The notes below the pieces were generated by a model, which searched no databases, was not told where the DNA came from, and worked only from the letters and a program-made list of their open reading frames with translations. Positions 52,083-60,433 of a DNA stretch of 64,000 nucleotides are shown piece by piece. Position 1 is the first letter of the stretch; every line of letters starts with the position of its first letter. The DNA comes from Sphingomonas_R arantia (GTDB lineage: Bacteria > Pseudomonadota > Alphaproteobacteria > Sphingomonadales > Sphingomonadaceae): contig NZ_JBHUGS010000004.1 of NCBI RefSeq assembly GCF_042682045.1, forward strand, positions 1-64,000, given 5' to 3'. The position numbers and the translations under genes were made by a program.

Positions 52083-52176
52083 ATGTCCGCTTTCCACCAT
52101 AATGCGACGTTAGCGAGGCGCGAGGTGAATGCCGGAAGCGGACATGCCGCAAACGCCCACTTGCGGACGTTCGATG
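52083..52176. repeat. GCGGACA palindrome family, copy 3 (composite)
   Basis: ATGTCCGCTTTCCACCATAA at 52083, then GAAGCGGACATGCC and GCAAACGCCCACTTGCGGAC..GTTCG at 52149-52172. Combines the CGCTTTCCACC and AACGCCCA types in one ~95-bp block. Confidence 0.75.
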
Positions 52177-52194
52177 GGGCCGTAGTGTTCGTCT

Positions 52195-52413
52195 GTGGAA
52201 GCACCCCGATACCGCCGCTGGTTCGGCTTCAGCTATTTGCCATTAAACCGCTCCGGCTTTCTGATGATCGTGGCGTTTCTCGCGGTCGAAGTCGCCATCA
52301 TGCTGATGGGTGAACTTGCCGATCCGATACGATTCACATTCGAGCTCGTAACGTTGATCAGCTTCGCGGTGTTTTTCTGGTTTTGGTCGTTCGTCCATAC
52401 GCGGACCGAGTAG
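52195..52413 (+). CDS. Small two-pass membrane protein
   Basis: This is 72 residues from GTG 52195. Hydrophobic segments SGFLMIVAFLAVEVAIMLMG and FTFELVTLISFAVFFWFWSFV flank a short acidic loop. The N-terminus (MEAPRYRRWFGFSYLPL) has a basic aromatic cap. No family. It begins just after a palindrome block. Confidence 0.6.
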   Translation: MEAPRYRRWFGFSYLPLNRSGFLMIVAFLAVEVAIMLMGELADPIRFTFELVTLISFAVFFWFWSFVHTRTE

Positions 52414-52601
52414 CTTTCGGTCCAGTCGCGCGAGCTTAACGTCGACGGCCTCAGAGGCGCTGTCGTCGTCACAGCCACCCAGACGCCGTCCCACTCCAGG
52501 TTCCTTCGCGAGACATAGCCGAGCGATCAATCACGATGCTGTTGTCCGTAGTGTCATAGCATAGTAACACAGTGGCGGAATTGACGAATGATGGGGGTTC
52601 C

Positions 52602-53492
52602 GTGACGATCATGCTGGCCATCGCAACGGCCGTGGCAACATCGACAGCCGTACCGGCAACGTCCCCAGCGTGCATGCCGTTGGAGCATGGAGATGGGGGA
52701 AGTCCTGTCATCACCGCTCTGGTCAACGATGCCGGCCCGTTCGCCTTCGTGCTCGACACAGGTTCAAGCGGCACGACGCTGGATGATCGGCGAACCAAAC
52801 AGTTGCAATTGGTTCCGGACGGTTCGGCCGAACAGGCGCACGGCATGGGCGGTGCGATCGATGTGCGCCTGTTTCGACTCTCTCGTTTCGAGGCAGGACC
52901 GGTCACCGTTCGGGATCTGATCGTACCGGGCATAGCCGCGCCATCTTTGGCCAGCCACGACATCGCGGGTCTGGCGGGAGTCGATCTCTTCGGTCGGCGG
53001 CTTGTCACCTGGCGTTGGGATCGGTCATGCGTGCAACTCGGCCAATCGGGTAGCAAACCGTTGGGTTCGGGATGGAAAACGATCGGTTCGCGGTGGCTGA
53101 AGCCGTGGAAGGTGTTGATCCCGGTCAGGATCGGGACTGCCCGGGGATGGGGGCTGCTGGACACCGGGGCGCAAAAATCCATTCTTTCGCCGGGCTTTGC
53201 GCGTGTGGCCGGTCTGGGCGAGGCGGCCGGGAGCGAGGTCGAGGGAATCACCGGCATAGACGGCAAGGAAACACCGCTTGCAGCGTACAGGATTTCGGCG
53301 GTCGTCGGCTTGTGGTCCTATAGCGAGGTCAAAGTGAGTGTCGCGGCGTTGCCGTTGTTCGACAGGCTTGGCGGGATGGATCAGCCTGTTGCGGTCATCG
53401 GAATGGACTGGATCGGGTCCAATCAGTTCGCGATCGATTATGGGGCGGAACGGGTCTGGCAGAAGGCCTCGGTGCGCAAGGCCAAACGCTGA
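52602..53492 (+). CDS. Retropepsin-like aspartyl protease
   Basis: This is 296 residues from GTG 52602; the frame is open to a GTG at 52572. A signal peptide (IMLAIATAVATSTAVPATSPA) precedes two pepsin-like lobes each with Asp-Thr-Gly: FVLDTGSSGTTLDDR (~46) and GLLDTGAQKSILSPG (~184). Conserved follow-ups include AGLAGVDLFGRR and VAVIGMDWIG. Two DTG motifs in one chain indicate a self-contained enzyme of the aspartyl-protease-like families. Periplasmic or secreted. Substrate unknown. Confidence 0.85.
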   Translation: MTIMLAIATAVATSTAVPATSPACMPLEHGDGGSPVITALVNDAGPFAFVLDTGSSGTTLDDRRTKQLQLVPDGSAEQAHGMGGAIDVRLFRLSRFEAGPVTVRDLIVPGIAAPSLASHDIAGLAGVDLFGRRLVTWRWDRSCVQLGQSGSKPLGSGWKTIGSRWLKPWKVLIPVRIGTARGWGLLDTGAQKSILSPGFARVAGLGEAAGSEVEGITGIDGKETPLAAYRISAVVGLWSYSEVKVSVAALPLFDRLGGMDQPVAVIGMDWIGSNQFAIDYGAERVWQKASVRKAKR

Positions 53493-53590
53493 GCAATCGA
53501 AGTTTCCTCAATCCTGCTGGCGCGGGGGTTTCCGGGAAGCCTCTGGCATCCCGAATACGATCTTTTTCGGGAAAAGGCCGCAGCATTGCA

Positions 53591-53624
53591 ATGTCAGCAA
53601 ACGCCCAATTGCGGACGTTCGGTG
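53591..53624. repeat. GCGGACA palindrome family, copy 4
   Basis: ATGTCAGCAAACGCCCAATT then GCGGACGTTCGGTG, a diverged copy of the 51102 unit, just after the protease gene. Confidence 0.7.
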
Positions 53625-53664
53625 AGCGTGCAACTTTCCCGTGACCGGTCGTCTGGGGCACAAA

Positions 53665-53799
53665 ATGCTGATTGAAGTAATCCTCGCCTATCTTGTCAGC
53701 ATCGTCGGACCTGACCGAGAGACATGGCGACTTTGGCTAGCCATAACGGGCGTCGGTACGCTGCTTTGTGTCCTACTGGCCATTTTCCATGTCACCTAA
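53665..53799 (+). CDS. Small membrane protein (44 residues)
   Basis: ATG 53665 to TAA 53797. MLIEVILAYLVSIVGPDRET is followed by WLAITGVGTLLCVLLAIFHVT, one or two membrane helices. Short and unmatched; supported only by the clean, membrane-like composition. Confidence 0.45.
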   Translation: MLIEVILAYLVSIVGPDRETWRLWLAITGVGTLLCVLLAIFHVT

Positions 53800-53820
53800 C
53801 ATATCACCGTCGTGCGAAAG

Positions 53821-53915
53821 CTGCCGTTCTGCTTTCCACCACAATGAGACATTCCGGACCAGTGAAGCGGACGTCCGAAAGCGGCCGGTCCGCTAGCGCC
53901 CAGTTGCGGACATTC
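53821..53915. repeat. GCGGACA palindrome family, copy 5 (composite)
   Basis: CTGCTTTCCACCACAATGAG, then GAAGCGGACGTCCGAAAGCG, then GGTCCGCTAGCGCCCAGTTG and CGGACATTC. Three repeat modules chained in 95 bp, analogous to copy 3. Confidence 0.72.
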
Positions 53916-53952
53916 ACGATCGCCAAACTATCTCAACGGCAAGATCGAGGGT

Positions 53953-54336
53953 TTAAGCGGGCAATCGGAGAGGTCGATTTTGATTCTCGTATGACCGATA
54001 TGATCCACATTCGAATACCTCGACGAGATTACGGTTAGGGTAGAAAGTAGCGATCACCATGCGGAACTCAGCATAATGATTCAAGGTATTGAGTCGCATT
54101 TCTTCAGCAATTTCCGGTGGAATATAGATTATACCAACAACTTGTTGATTAGTTCTGCCATCCGTGTGCTCATTATAACGTCGATGCCATTGTGCAATTG
54201 ATCCCACGCATGGTAATTTTGGAAGACTACGTTCAATTCTTATTATTTGGGATTGAAATAAGTCTGGCGCAGTTGGCTTAACCCCGCACCCCGTAAGGGC
54301 GAGCGTCACCGCTGGGAGTAAGCACTTCCGTAGCAT
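53953..54336 (-). CDS. Small lipoprotein, paralogue B
   Basis: This is 127 residues from ATG 54336. MLRKCLLPAVTLALTGC is a lipoprotein signal (ALTGC lipobox). The mature part shares an arrangement with paralogue A at 51582-52049: IIRIERSLPKLPCVGSIAQW then HRRYNEHTDG, compared with AIEKAIVKANDPCIANIDRW and RSYQLRHWNGG. Low-GC. The two lie 2 kb apart in the same orientation. Function unknown. Confidence 0.7.
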   Translation of the reverse strand: MLRKCLLPAVTLALTGCGVKPTAPDLFQSQIIRIERSLPKLPCVGSIAQWHRRYNEHTDGRTNQQVVGIIYIPPEIAEEMRLNTLNHYAEFRMVIATFYPNRNLVEVFECGSYRSYENQNRPLRLPA

Positions 54337-54369
54337 ATATTCGGTGTAGCTGGTGGCATGCCCCCGTCA

Positions 54370-54399
54370 ACGTCCGCTTTCCACCAAAAGCGGACGTCG
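54370..54399. repeat. GCGGACA palindrome family, copy 6
   Basis: ACGTCCGCTTTCCACCAAAA then GCGGACGTCG: arms ACGTCCGCTTT and AAAGCGGACGT are a long inverted repeat, the alternative type within the family. Confidence 0.78.
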
Positions 54400-54516
54400 A
54401 GGGGTAATCAGTCGGTCGTCCGAAAGCGCCGTTCATCGGTCGACGGCGTCATCATGCCGCTATCCTGATCGCGATAGTTCCCGCATGTCTTTGACGGTCA
54501 GACTGGAGAACGAACG

Positions 54517-55086
54517 ATGCGCTTTATTCTTGGATTCATCCTGCTGCTCGGCGTGGCGTCCGCTCCCGTCTTCGGGCAGACGCCTGTCGTCCCCGCCAAC
54601 GCGACGAACAGTGAGATGACCGCGATCTTCGATGCGGATCAGGCCGCGCGGAAGGTGGCCAAGATCGACTGGCGGGTGGTGGGTGAAGCGGATCGGGGCA
54701 GGCGTGTCCGCACTCAGGCCATGCTGGACGCGGGACAGTTGCGCAGTGCCGACGACTATTATCATGCGGCCTATGTGTTTCAGCGTGGCGACCAGCCGGA
54801 AGACTATCTGAAGGCTCACGCGCTCGCGATCGTCGCGGCGGCGCGCGGAAAGTCGGAGGCGGCGTGGATCGCGGCCGCAACGCTCGATCGCTATCTTCAG
54901 CATATCGGGCAGCCGCAGATCTACGGCACGCAGTTTCTTCGCCACGGCGACGGCGATTGGACGCAGGAACCCTATCGGCGCGACTTGCTGTCCGACCCGC
55001 TTCGCGAAGCGACGGGCGTTCCGCCGATCGCCAAACAGGGGGAGCGGCTGAAGGAGATGGCAGCAAGCGTTTCGAAGGAGCGGTAA
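54517..55086 (+). CDS. DUF6624-like secreted protein
   Basis: This 189-residue protein starts at ATG 54517. Signal peptide MRFILGFILLLGVASAPVFGQ. The body (MTAIFDADQAARKV, DDYYHAAYVFQRGDQPEDYLKAHALAIVAA, ATLDRYLQHIGQPQIYGTQFL) matches the DUF6624 pattern of ADQADR, YHAAxxxQH and GxQxxGTQF motifs. Those proteins are of unknown function. Probably periplasmic. Confidence 0.8.
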   Translation: MRFILGFILLLGVASAPVFGQTPVVPANATNSEMTAIFDADQAARKVAKIDWRVVGEADRGRRVRTQAMLDAGQLRSADDYYHAAYVFQRGDQPEDYLKAHALAIVAAARGKSEAAWIAAATLDRYLQHIGQPQIYGTQFLRHGDGDWTQEPYRRDLLSDPLREATGVPPIAKQGERLKEMAASVSKER

Positions 55087-55204
55087 TGTGGTTCCGATGC
55101 CGGCCGTCACAATGCGACATGTGCCCGGGGGTGGGGTGGATGCCCGAAAGCGGCCGGTCCGGAAATGCCCCATCGCGGGCCGTTATGAGTGCGGCGGTGC
55201 TGTC

Positions 55205-55612
55205 TTACTTTAGATAGAAGCCGGCTATTTTTGTGCCGTTGACGAAATAGGTCGTGATGAGTTCATGCTCGCCGGAGCGGCCCGACTGGGGGCCGTACGG
55301 GCATATTCGTCTGACTTCGACGAAGCGGATTTGTGACTGGACGGGGTCACGCTGAGTTGTTTCGCGGATGCTGGTTCTGCGGCAACCATATCGGTCCAAG
55401 ACACCCAGGATCGAGACCGTCGCCTTGTCGAGTGGTCCCCCGACGTCACCCATCCCGAGCTGGGCGTCGGCCGTCAGCATGGCGAGCGCGGTGGGCCAAT
55501 CCTGCTTCGTACTGGCTTGCAGCAGTCGTTCGACGATCGCGGTCGGCGTTTCCGCGTTCGACACCGGCGTGATGGGGGCAGCGGCCGCGAGTAATGCGAC
55601 AATGAGGTTCAT
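55205..55612 (-). CDS. Small secreted protein (NTF2/SnoaL-like guess)
   Basis: This is 135 residues from ATG 55612. MNLIVALLAAAAPITPVSNA is a signal peptide. ETPTAIVERLLQASTKQDWPTALAMLTADAQLG, then strands ending HELITTYFVNGTKIAGFYLK, fit an NTF2-like cone fold. Two Cys in mid-strand (YGCRRTSIRE, RRICPYG). Function unknown. Confidence 0.7.
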   Translation of the reverse strand: MNLIVALLAAAAPITPVSNAETPTAIVERLLQASTKQDWPTALAMLTADAQLGMGDVGGPLDKATVSILGVLDRYGCRRTSIRETTQRDPVQSQIRFVEVRRICPYGPQSGRSGEHELITTYFVNGTKIAGFYLK

Positions 55613-55730
55613 GATCCGCTACCCTGGCAGCAAAGCACCAGCTTAGCGGCAAAGCGGACGGTCGCAACTCCATGGCATGGGTACGTCGCCAGCCATGCGC
55701 GGGAGACTGCGGCGTCGCTGGACCGGCAGC

Positions 55731-56453
55731 TCAGTCGAATCCAGCGGGTGGACGTGCGCCGGGGCCGCCGGGGAATCCCCGTCCGCCGGGGCCGCGCGGG
55801 TCGCGGTCGGGATCGAGGCGGCGCAGCTCGTCCATCGTCAGTTCGGCGTCGTGGTTGGTGTCCGCCGCGTCGAACCGTTTGCGCTGGTGGGCGATGAATT
55901 CGTCCAGCGAGAGGCCGGTGTCGTAATTGACGTTTGCGGCGACGATCGTCATCGCGCTAAGCGGTTCGACCACCATACCCATTGCGCGGCCCCGCGGATC
56001 GCGGTCCAGCACGGGGAGAATGGCCTCGGACACGGGGCCGTCGGAGCCGGCGATCGGCTGATTTTCGGAGGAGGCCACCGACCCCAGCGCGCGTTGCCAG
56101 GCGAGGAATTCGGGGAGGCTGATCGACTGGTTACGATCCGTGTCGAGCCGTTCGAACCGCGCGCGGATGAGCGTTTCGCGGCGGGCGTCGACCACCATGT
56201 TCAGTTCGGCGAGCGTGACGAGGCCGTTGCGGTCGCGGTCCGCGGTCTGAAACATCTGCGCGGCCAGCTTGTCGATCTGTTCGCGCTTGATCGGCTTCAT
56301 GGGGCGCGGGGCGCTCGGCCGGCCGGCGCCGGGGGGTCCGCCACCGCCGGGCGGTCCGCCGCCCTGGCCGCCGCCGCCGCCCGGAGGGCCGGATTGCGCA
56401 AGCGCCGACGTGGCGGACAGGCAGGCCACCAGCCCCAACAGGATCGCGCGCAT
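55731..56453 (-). CDS. Secreted EF-hand protein
   Basis: This is 240 residues from ATG 56453. The signal peptide MRAILLGLVACLSATSALAQ is followed by a Gly/Pro-rich low-complexity stretch (20-50). At least three EF-hand loops are visible: DRDRNGLVTLAEL, DTDRNQSISLPEF and DTNHDAELTMDEL. The C-terminus is again Gly/Pro-rich. Calcium-binding periplasmic proteins of this type are common in sphingomonads; the target is unknown. Confidence 0.88.
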   Translation of the reverse strand: MRAILLGLVACLSATSALAQSGPPGGGGGQGGGPPGGGGPPGAGRPSAPRPMKPIKREQIDKLAAQMFQTADRDRNGLVTLAELNMVVDARRETLIRARFERLDTDRNQSISLPEFLAWQRALGSVASSENQPIAGSDGPVSEAILPVLDRDPRGRAMGMVVEPLSAMTIVAANVNYDTGLSLDEFIAHQRKRFDAADTNHDAELTMDELRRLDPDRDPRGPGGRGFPGGPGARPPAGFD

Positions 56454-56603
56454 GAATGACCTTTCGAACAGGGGCGTCTCGATATCGGATCGGCCCTTGG
56501 GGCGGCGGTGTTTCTGCGACATTTCCAGGTTGTCGAAAGCGACGGTTCGCCGTGCCCGCGGAATATCTGGCAAAGCCGCGGTCGTGCGTTACTGTCCGGC
56601 GGG

Positions 56604-57302
56604 ATGCAGCGGTTGAAGACCTTTGCCAGGGCTGCGGCTTTCTGGTCGCTCTGGGTGGTCTGCGTCCTGATGATCCTGCCCACGCTGTTGAGCGTTCCGG
56701 GAGAGGCGACGCCGGCGCAGCTCAATCTGTATGTCGCGGTGCTGTTTTCGGTGATCTGTTATCCGGTCGTGCTGCCGGTCCTGACGCTGATCGAGCGGTT
56801 CGCGGTGCGGCGGGGCGCGCAGGCGGCGCTGGTGGCAGTGCGGGTCGCGTTGTGGGGCGGTTTCCTGGGCGTTCTGACCGTGCTGGCGATGCTGGGTATG
56901 GCGTTTCATGCGCATGATGTGGAGCAGGCGCGGCCGGTGGTGATCCGGAACGACGGGGTTGCCAGCGCCTTGTCCGGCGCGGTCATGCGGCGGGATATGG
57001 CGGCGCTGGACCGCCTGATCGCCGGGGGTGCGGGCGTCGATCACCTGATCCAGCCTTATAACCAGACGCCCGCGATGCGGGCGGCGAACCACGGATACTG
57101 GTCGGTGACGCTGTTCCTGCTGGAGCGCGGGGCCAGCCCGGACCGGCCGGACGATCTGGACAATTCGATCCGATCGCTGGCGGACTCGCGGTTGCCGACC
57201 CCGCGGGCCGGCGCGGATGTCGTGGCGCTCGCGCGGGTCCGGGCGCGGCTGGGCGTCGCGGGGCCGCCGGGCGAGGGGGCTACACCGCCACCGGCGCGCT
57301 GA
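56604..57302 (+). CDS. Membrane protein with ankyrin-like C-terminus
   Basis: This is 232 residues from ATG 56604. Three membrane helices: FWSLWVVCVLMILPTLLS, YVAVLFSVICYPVVLPVLTLI and ALVAVRVALWGGFLGVLTVLAMLG. The C-terminal part DMAALDRLIAGGAGVDHLIQPYNQTPAMRAANHGYWSVTLFLLERGASPDRPD is about two ankyrin repeats. Membrane plus ankyrin; partner unknown. Its stop overlaps the convergent thyA end by 23 bp. Confidence 0.8.
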   Translation: MQRLKTFARAAAFWSLWVVCVLMILPTLLSVPGEATPAQLNLYVAVLFSVICYPVVLPVLTLIERFAVRRGAQAALVAVRVALWGGFLGVLTVLAMLGMAFHAHDVEQARPVVIRNDGVASALSGAVMRRDMAALDRLIAGGAGVDHLIQPYNQTPAMRAANHGYWSVTLFLLERGASPDRPDDLDNSIRSLADSRLPTPRAGADVVALARVRARLGVAGPPGEGATPPPAR

Positions 57303-58203
57303 TGCCGGGCATGGGGGCGTAGTCGTACACTTCGAAATCCTCGATGCGGTAGTCGAAGATCGTGGCGGGCTTGCGCAGGAGGCGAAGTTTGGGGGTGCCG
57401 GTGGGCACGCGGCTGAGCTGCTCCGTGACGAGATGTTCGTGGTTGAGGTAGACGTGCGCGTCGCCGGCGGACCAGACGAGGTCGCCGGGTTCCAGGTCGC
57501 ACTGCTGGGCGAGCATGCGGAGGAGGAGGGCGGCGGAGAAGGCGTTGAAGGCGTAGCCGAGCCCGAGGTCGCAGCTGCGTTGCCAGAGCATGCCGGACAG
57601 GCGGCCGGCGGCGACATGATACTGGTACGTCATGTGGCAGGGGGGGAGCGCCATGCCGTCGAGCTCCGCGACGTTCCAGCCGGTGAAGATGTGGCGGCGG
57701 CTACCGGGGTTGGTTCGCAGGCTTTCGACGAGCAGCGCGATCTGGTTGATGCCGGTCTGTGCGCGGACGAAGCGGCCGTCGGGCTGTGGCTCGTAGACCG
57801 GCCAGTCGACCCATTGCTTGCCGTAGACCGGGCCGAGATCGCCATAGTCCGCGGCGAACGCGTCGTCGGCGAGGATCATCGCCTCGAACGTGGCGCGGTC
57901 GACGTTGGCGCCGGTGTCGCGATTGTAGCGGGCGAGCGGCCAGTCGGTCCAGATGTGGACATTCTGTTCGACCAGCGGGCGGATGTTGGTGGAGCCGCTG
58001 AGGAACCAGAGGAGTTCGCGGGCGGCGACCTTCCAGGCGACGCGCTTCGTGGTGAGCAGGGGGACGGCGTCGTTCGCCAGATCGAAGCGCAGCTGCGCGC
58101 CGAACAGCGAGCGCGTGCCGACGCCGGTGCGGTCGCGGCGCTCGTCACCCGTGGTCCAGGTGCGGTGGAGGAGGTCGAGATATTGTTGTTCGGGGTGGGG
58201 CAT
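57280..58203 (-). CDS. thyA: Thymidylate synthase ThyA
   Basis: This 307-residue protein starts at ATG 58203. Hallmarks: RTGVGTRSLFGAQLRFDL, RELLWFLSGSTN, GKQWVDW, the catalytic Cys189 in ALPPCHMTYQ, QRSCDLGLGYAFN and DLVWSAGDAHVYLNHEHL. It is longer than the ~264-residue E. coli enzyme by an insertion around residues 95-150, a known variant layout. It converts dUMP to dTMP with methylene-tetrahydrofolate. A palindrome pair lies between it and dsbA. Confidence 0.97.
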   Translation of the reverse strand: MPHPEQQYLDLLHRTWTTGDERRDRTGVGTRSLFGAQLRFDLANDAVPLLTTKRVAWKVAARELLWFLSGSTNIRPLVEQNVHIWTDWPLARYNRDTGANVDRATFEAMILADDAFAADYGDLGPVYGKQWVDWPVYEPQPDGRFVRAQTGINQIALLVESLRTNPGSRRHIFTGWNVAELDGMALPPCHMTYQYHVAAGRLSGMLWQRSCDLGLGYAFNAFSAALLLRMLAQQCDLEPGDLVWSAGDAHVYLNHEHLVTEQLSRVPTGTPKLRLLRKPATIFDYRIEDFEVYDYAPMPGISAPVAV

Positions 58204-58220
58204 GGTGGGGTCCTTCTTCC

Positions 58221-58336
58221 CCCCTCCCTTTTAAGGGAGGGGTTGGGGGTGGGTGCGACCTGTCCGCACTCGGCACCGTTGCAGTCTGACAAGCTGTAGC
58301 ACCCACCCCCAACCCCCTCCCTTGAAAGGGAGGGGG
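58221..58336. repeat. Inverted-repeat element between dsbA-like gene and thyA
   Basis: CCCCTCCCTTTTAAGGGAGG..GGTTGGGGGTGGGTG at 58221-58255 is mirrored by CACCCACCCCCAACCCCCTC..CCTTGAAAGGGAGGGG at 58301-58336. Each arm also carries its own hairpin (CCCTCCCTT/AAGGGAGGG). The short middle is non-coding. Typical of dispersed palindromes; may act as a transcription terminator. Confidence 0.8.
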
Positions 58337-58350
58337 CTCAGGAGGCTTGG

Positions 58351-59895
58351 TCAGCCCTTCCGTGCGTCCGCGATGGCCTGTTTCAGCGTGTCGTAGCCGA
58401 CGGCGCCGGAGAGGATGCGGTTGCCGACGACGAAGGTGGGTGTGCCGGTGAGGCCGATGGTGCGGGCGAGCGCGAGGTTGTCGGCGATCTCCTTGGCGAC
58501 GACCGGATCGGCGCGGTCGCGGGCGACGGCGGCGGGATCGAGGCGGGCGGCGGCGATGACCTGTGCGGACTTGGCGTCGCTGGGCGATCCGGCGGCGAAC
58601 AGCGCGCGGTGGATGGCGGCGTGGCGGCCCTGGCGCGCGGCGGCGAGCGCGAGCGTGGCGGCCTGTTCGCTGCCCGCGCCGAGGATCGGGATTTCGCGGT
58701 AGACGATCTTGAGCTTAGGGTCCTCGGCGATCAGCCGGTCGATGTCGCGCACGCTGGCGCGGCAGAAACCGCAGGCATAGTCGGTGAATTCGACCAGCAC
58801 GACGTCGCCGTTCGCGGCGCCGGCCCAGGCACCGCTGAACGGGGTCTGGAGGGCGGCGCGGTTGCTGGTCAGGACCGCGTCGGTGTCGCGCTGCTGAAGC
58901 TTGGCGACCGCCTCCGGAATGATTTCGGGATGTTCGAGGATGTAGGCGCGGACCGCCTCACCGAAGGCGGCGCTGCCGGGGGTGGGCGCGGCTCCGGTGG
59001 GCGGCGCGGCGGCGAGCGCGACGGCCATGCCGGCGATGGCGAGGCTGCCGATACCGATCGTCATCTGGGTTTTCCTGTCTTCAAGCCAGCGGGCGGGGGT
59101 GGTGTAGGTGCCGACCGTGGCGGACGGTGAGGTGGTTGGGGTGTCGTGCGTCGCGGGTGCGGCGGCGGCGGCGTGCGCGGTGGAGTGGGTGGCCGTCGGG
59201 TGGGACGTGCTCGCGGCGGCGGACGAGCTGGCTGACGACGTTCCGTGCGCGGCCGTTGCGGCGGCGTGCGGGGACGCGGTGGCTGTGGGGGGCGGTGTCG
59301 GGCCTGTTGGTTCGGGCGCGGGCGGTGCTGCGGCGGTTGGCGCTGCGGCGGTGCTCGATGCTGCCGGTGGTGGGAGGGGGGCGGCGGTGCCATCTGCTGC
59401 GAAGAGTGGCAGGGGCGTGGTGGGCGGTGCGGATTTGAGCGCGGCCGATCTTGCGGCTGCGGCTGCGGCGACGGCGGCGGAGATGCTGCTGGGTGGTGCG
59501 GCGGGCGCGGGGATCGGGGGGAGGTCCGTGGGGCGGGCCATCGGGTCGGCGGGCTTGTCCGGCGCGCGCGGGGGGGCGAGCGTGGCGAGGCGGGCGGTGC
59601 CGCTGGTCCAGGCCTGGCGGAGCGCGGGGCCGCCGGTGTCCGCGGCGCGGCGGGCGCGGACGCGGGCGAGGCCGGCGGCGCGGCGTGCGGCGGATCCGCC
59701 CTTTTTCGCGAGTGCGGCGGCGCGGCGGTCGATTTCGAGCGCGCGGATATCGTCGCGCGCGTCGGCGAGGCGGAGGGGCACGTCGAGCGCGTCGACGCCG
59801 CGGCGGACGGCCTGCGCGCCGCGGGCGAGCGTCTGGCCGATCGTGCGCAGGACGGGGGCGATGCGGTCGGGCGTCGGATCGGTCGGGTCGGTCAC
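58351..59895 (-). CDS. DsbA-family thiol oxidoreductase with long N-terminal extension
   Basis: This 514-residue frame starts at ATG 59895. Residues 1-115 are helical and charged (ARDDIRALEIDRRAAALAKK). Residues ~120-265 are an Ala/Pro/Thr/Ser-rich disordered linker. A membrane helix follows (~280-297: IGIGSLAIAGMAVALAAA). Then comes the DsbA-like thioredoxin domain with Cys375-Gly-Phe-Cys378 and the cis-Pro loop TGTPTFVVG. An internal ATG at 59064 would give a normal 237-residue membrane-anchored DsbA. Oxidises disulfides in the periplasm. Confidence 0.85.
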   Translation of the reverse strand: MTDPTDPTPDRIAPVLRTIGQTLARGAQAVRRGVDALDVPLRLADARDDIRALEIDRRAAALAKKGGSAARRAAGLARVRARRAADTGGPALRQAWTSGTARLATLAPPRAPDKPADPMARPTDLPPIPAPAAPPSSISAAVAAAAAARSAALKSAPPTTPLPLFAADGTAAPLPPPAASSTAAAPTAAAPPAPEPTGPTPPPTATASPHAAATAAHGTSSASSSAAASTSHPTATHSTAHAAAAAPATHDTPTTSPSATVGTYTTPARWLEDRKTQMTIGIGSLAIAGMAVALAAAPPTGAAPTPGSAAFGEAVRAYILEHPEIIPEAVAKLQQRDTDAVLTSNRAALQTPFSGAWAGAANGDVVLVEFTDYACGFCRASVRDIDRLIAEDPKLKIVYREIPILGAGSEQAATLALAAARQGRHAAIHRALFAAGSPSDAKSAQVIAAARLDPAAVARDRADPVVAKEIADNLALARTIGLTGTPTFVVGNRILSGAVGYDTLKQAIADARKG

Positions 59896-60030
59896 GGGGG
59901 TGGGGGCGTCCTGATCTGTGTGGGGTGGGCGTAGCGTGGGTTGGGGTGTGAGGGAAGCTTTTGGGGGTTGGTGTGGGGTGGGGTTTTGCGAAACTTGGGG
60001 TGGGTTTGGTGGCTGGGTCTCGTCAGGCCA

Positions 60031-60410
60031 GGCCCCCCACCCAACCCTCCCCCCGGTGGGGGGAGGGCTTTTGGGCGGCGCTTGGGGCTGGGGTCGTGTG
60101 GTTTACTGGGTGGTTGTGTTCTTAGCCCTCCCCACTCCGGGGGGAGGGTTGGGTGGGGGGCGTGGCTTGGGGTGTTGGTGGTTTGAGGAGGGGCTTGGCG
60201 TTTCGCGAAACTTTAGGGACCGTTTGTGGGGTCGTTCGGTCAGGCCACTCCCCCCTCTCCCAACCCTCTCCCCGGAGGGGAGAGGGCTTTTCTGGGGTGC
60301 TTGGGGTTGGATGGCTTTTCCAGCCTAAGCCCCCCACCCCGGCCCTCCCCCCGGTGGGGGGAGGGGGTTTGGTTCGCCCTGTGGCGGCGTTGCGTCTAGG
60401 CCCCGGCCTG
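60031..60410. repeat. Array of GC-rich palindromes downstream of M48 peptidase gene
   Basis: Blocks at 60031-60070, 60124-60162 (inverted), 60243-60290 and 60319-60370 are all built on ACCCTCCCCCCGGTGGGGGG or ACCCTCTCCCCGGAGGGGAG cores followed by AGGGCTTTT or GGGTTT. A further hairpin, GGCCCCGGCCTGCGCCGGGG, is at 60392. No gene is present in this ~480-bp gap. Block 4 is nearly identical to 61916-61966. Confidence 0.85.
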
Positions 60411-60433
60411 CGCCGGGGAACGTGTCTCGCTCC

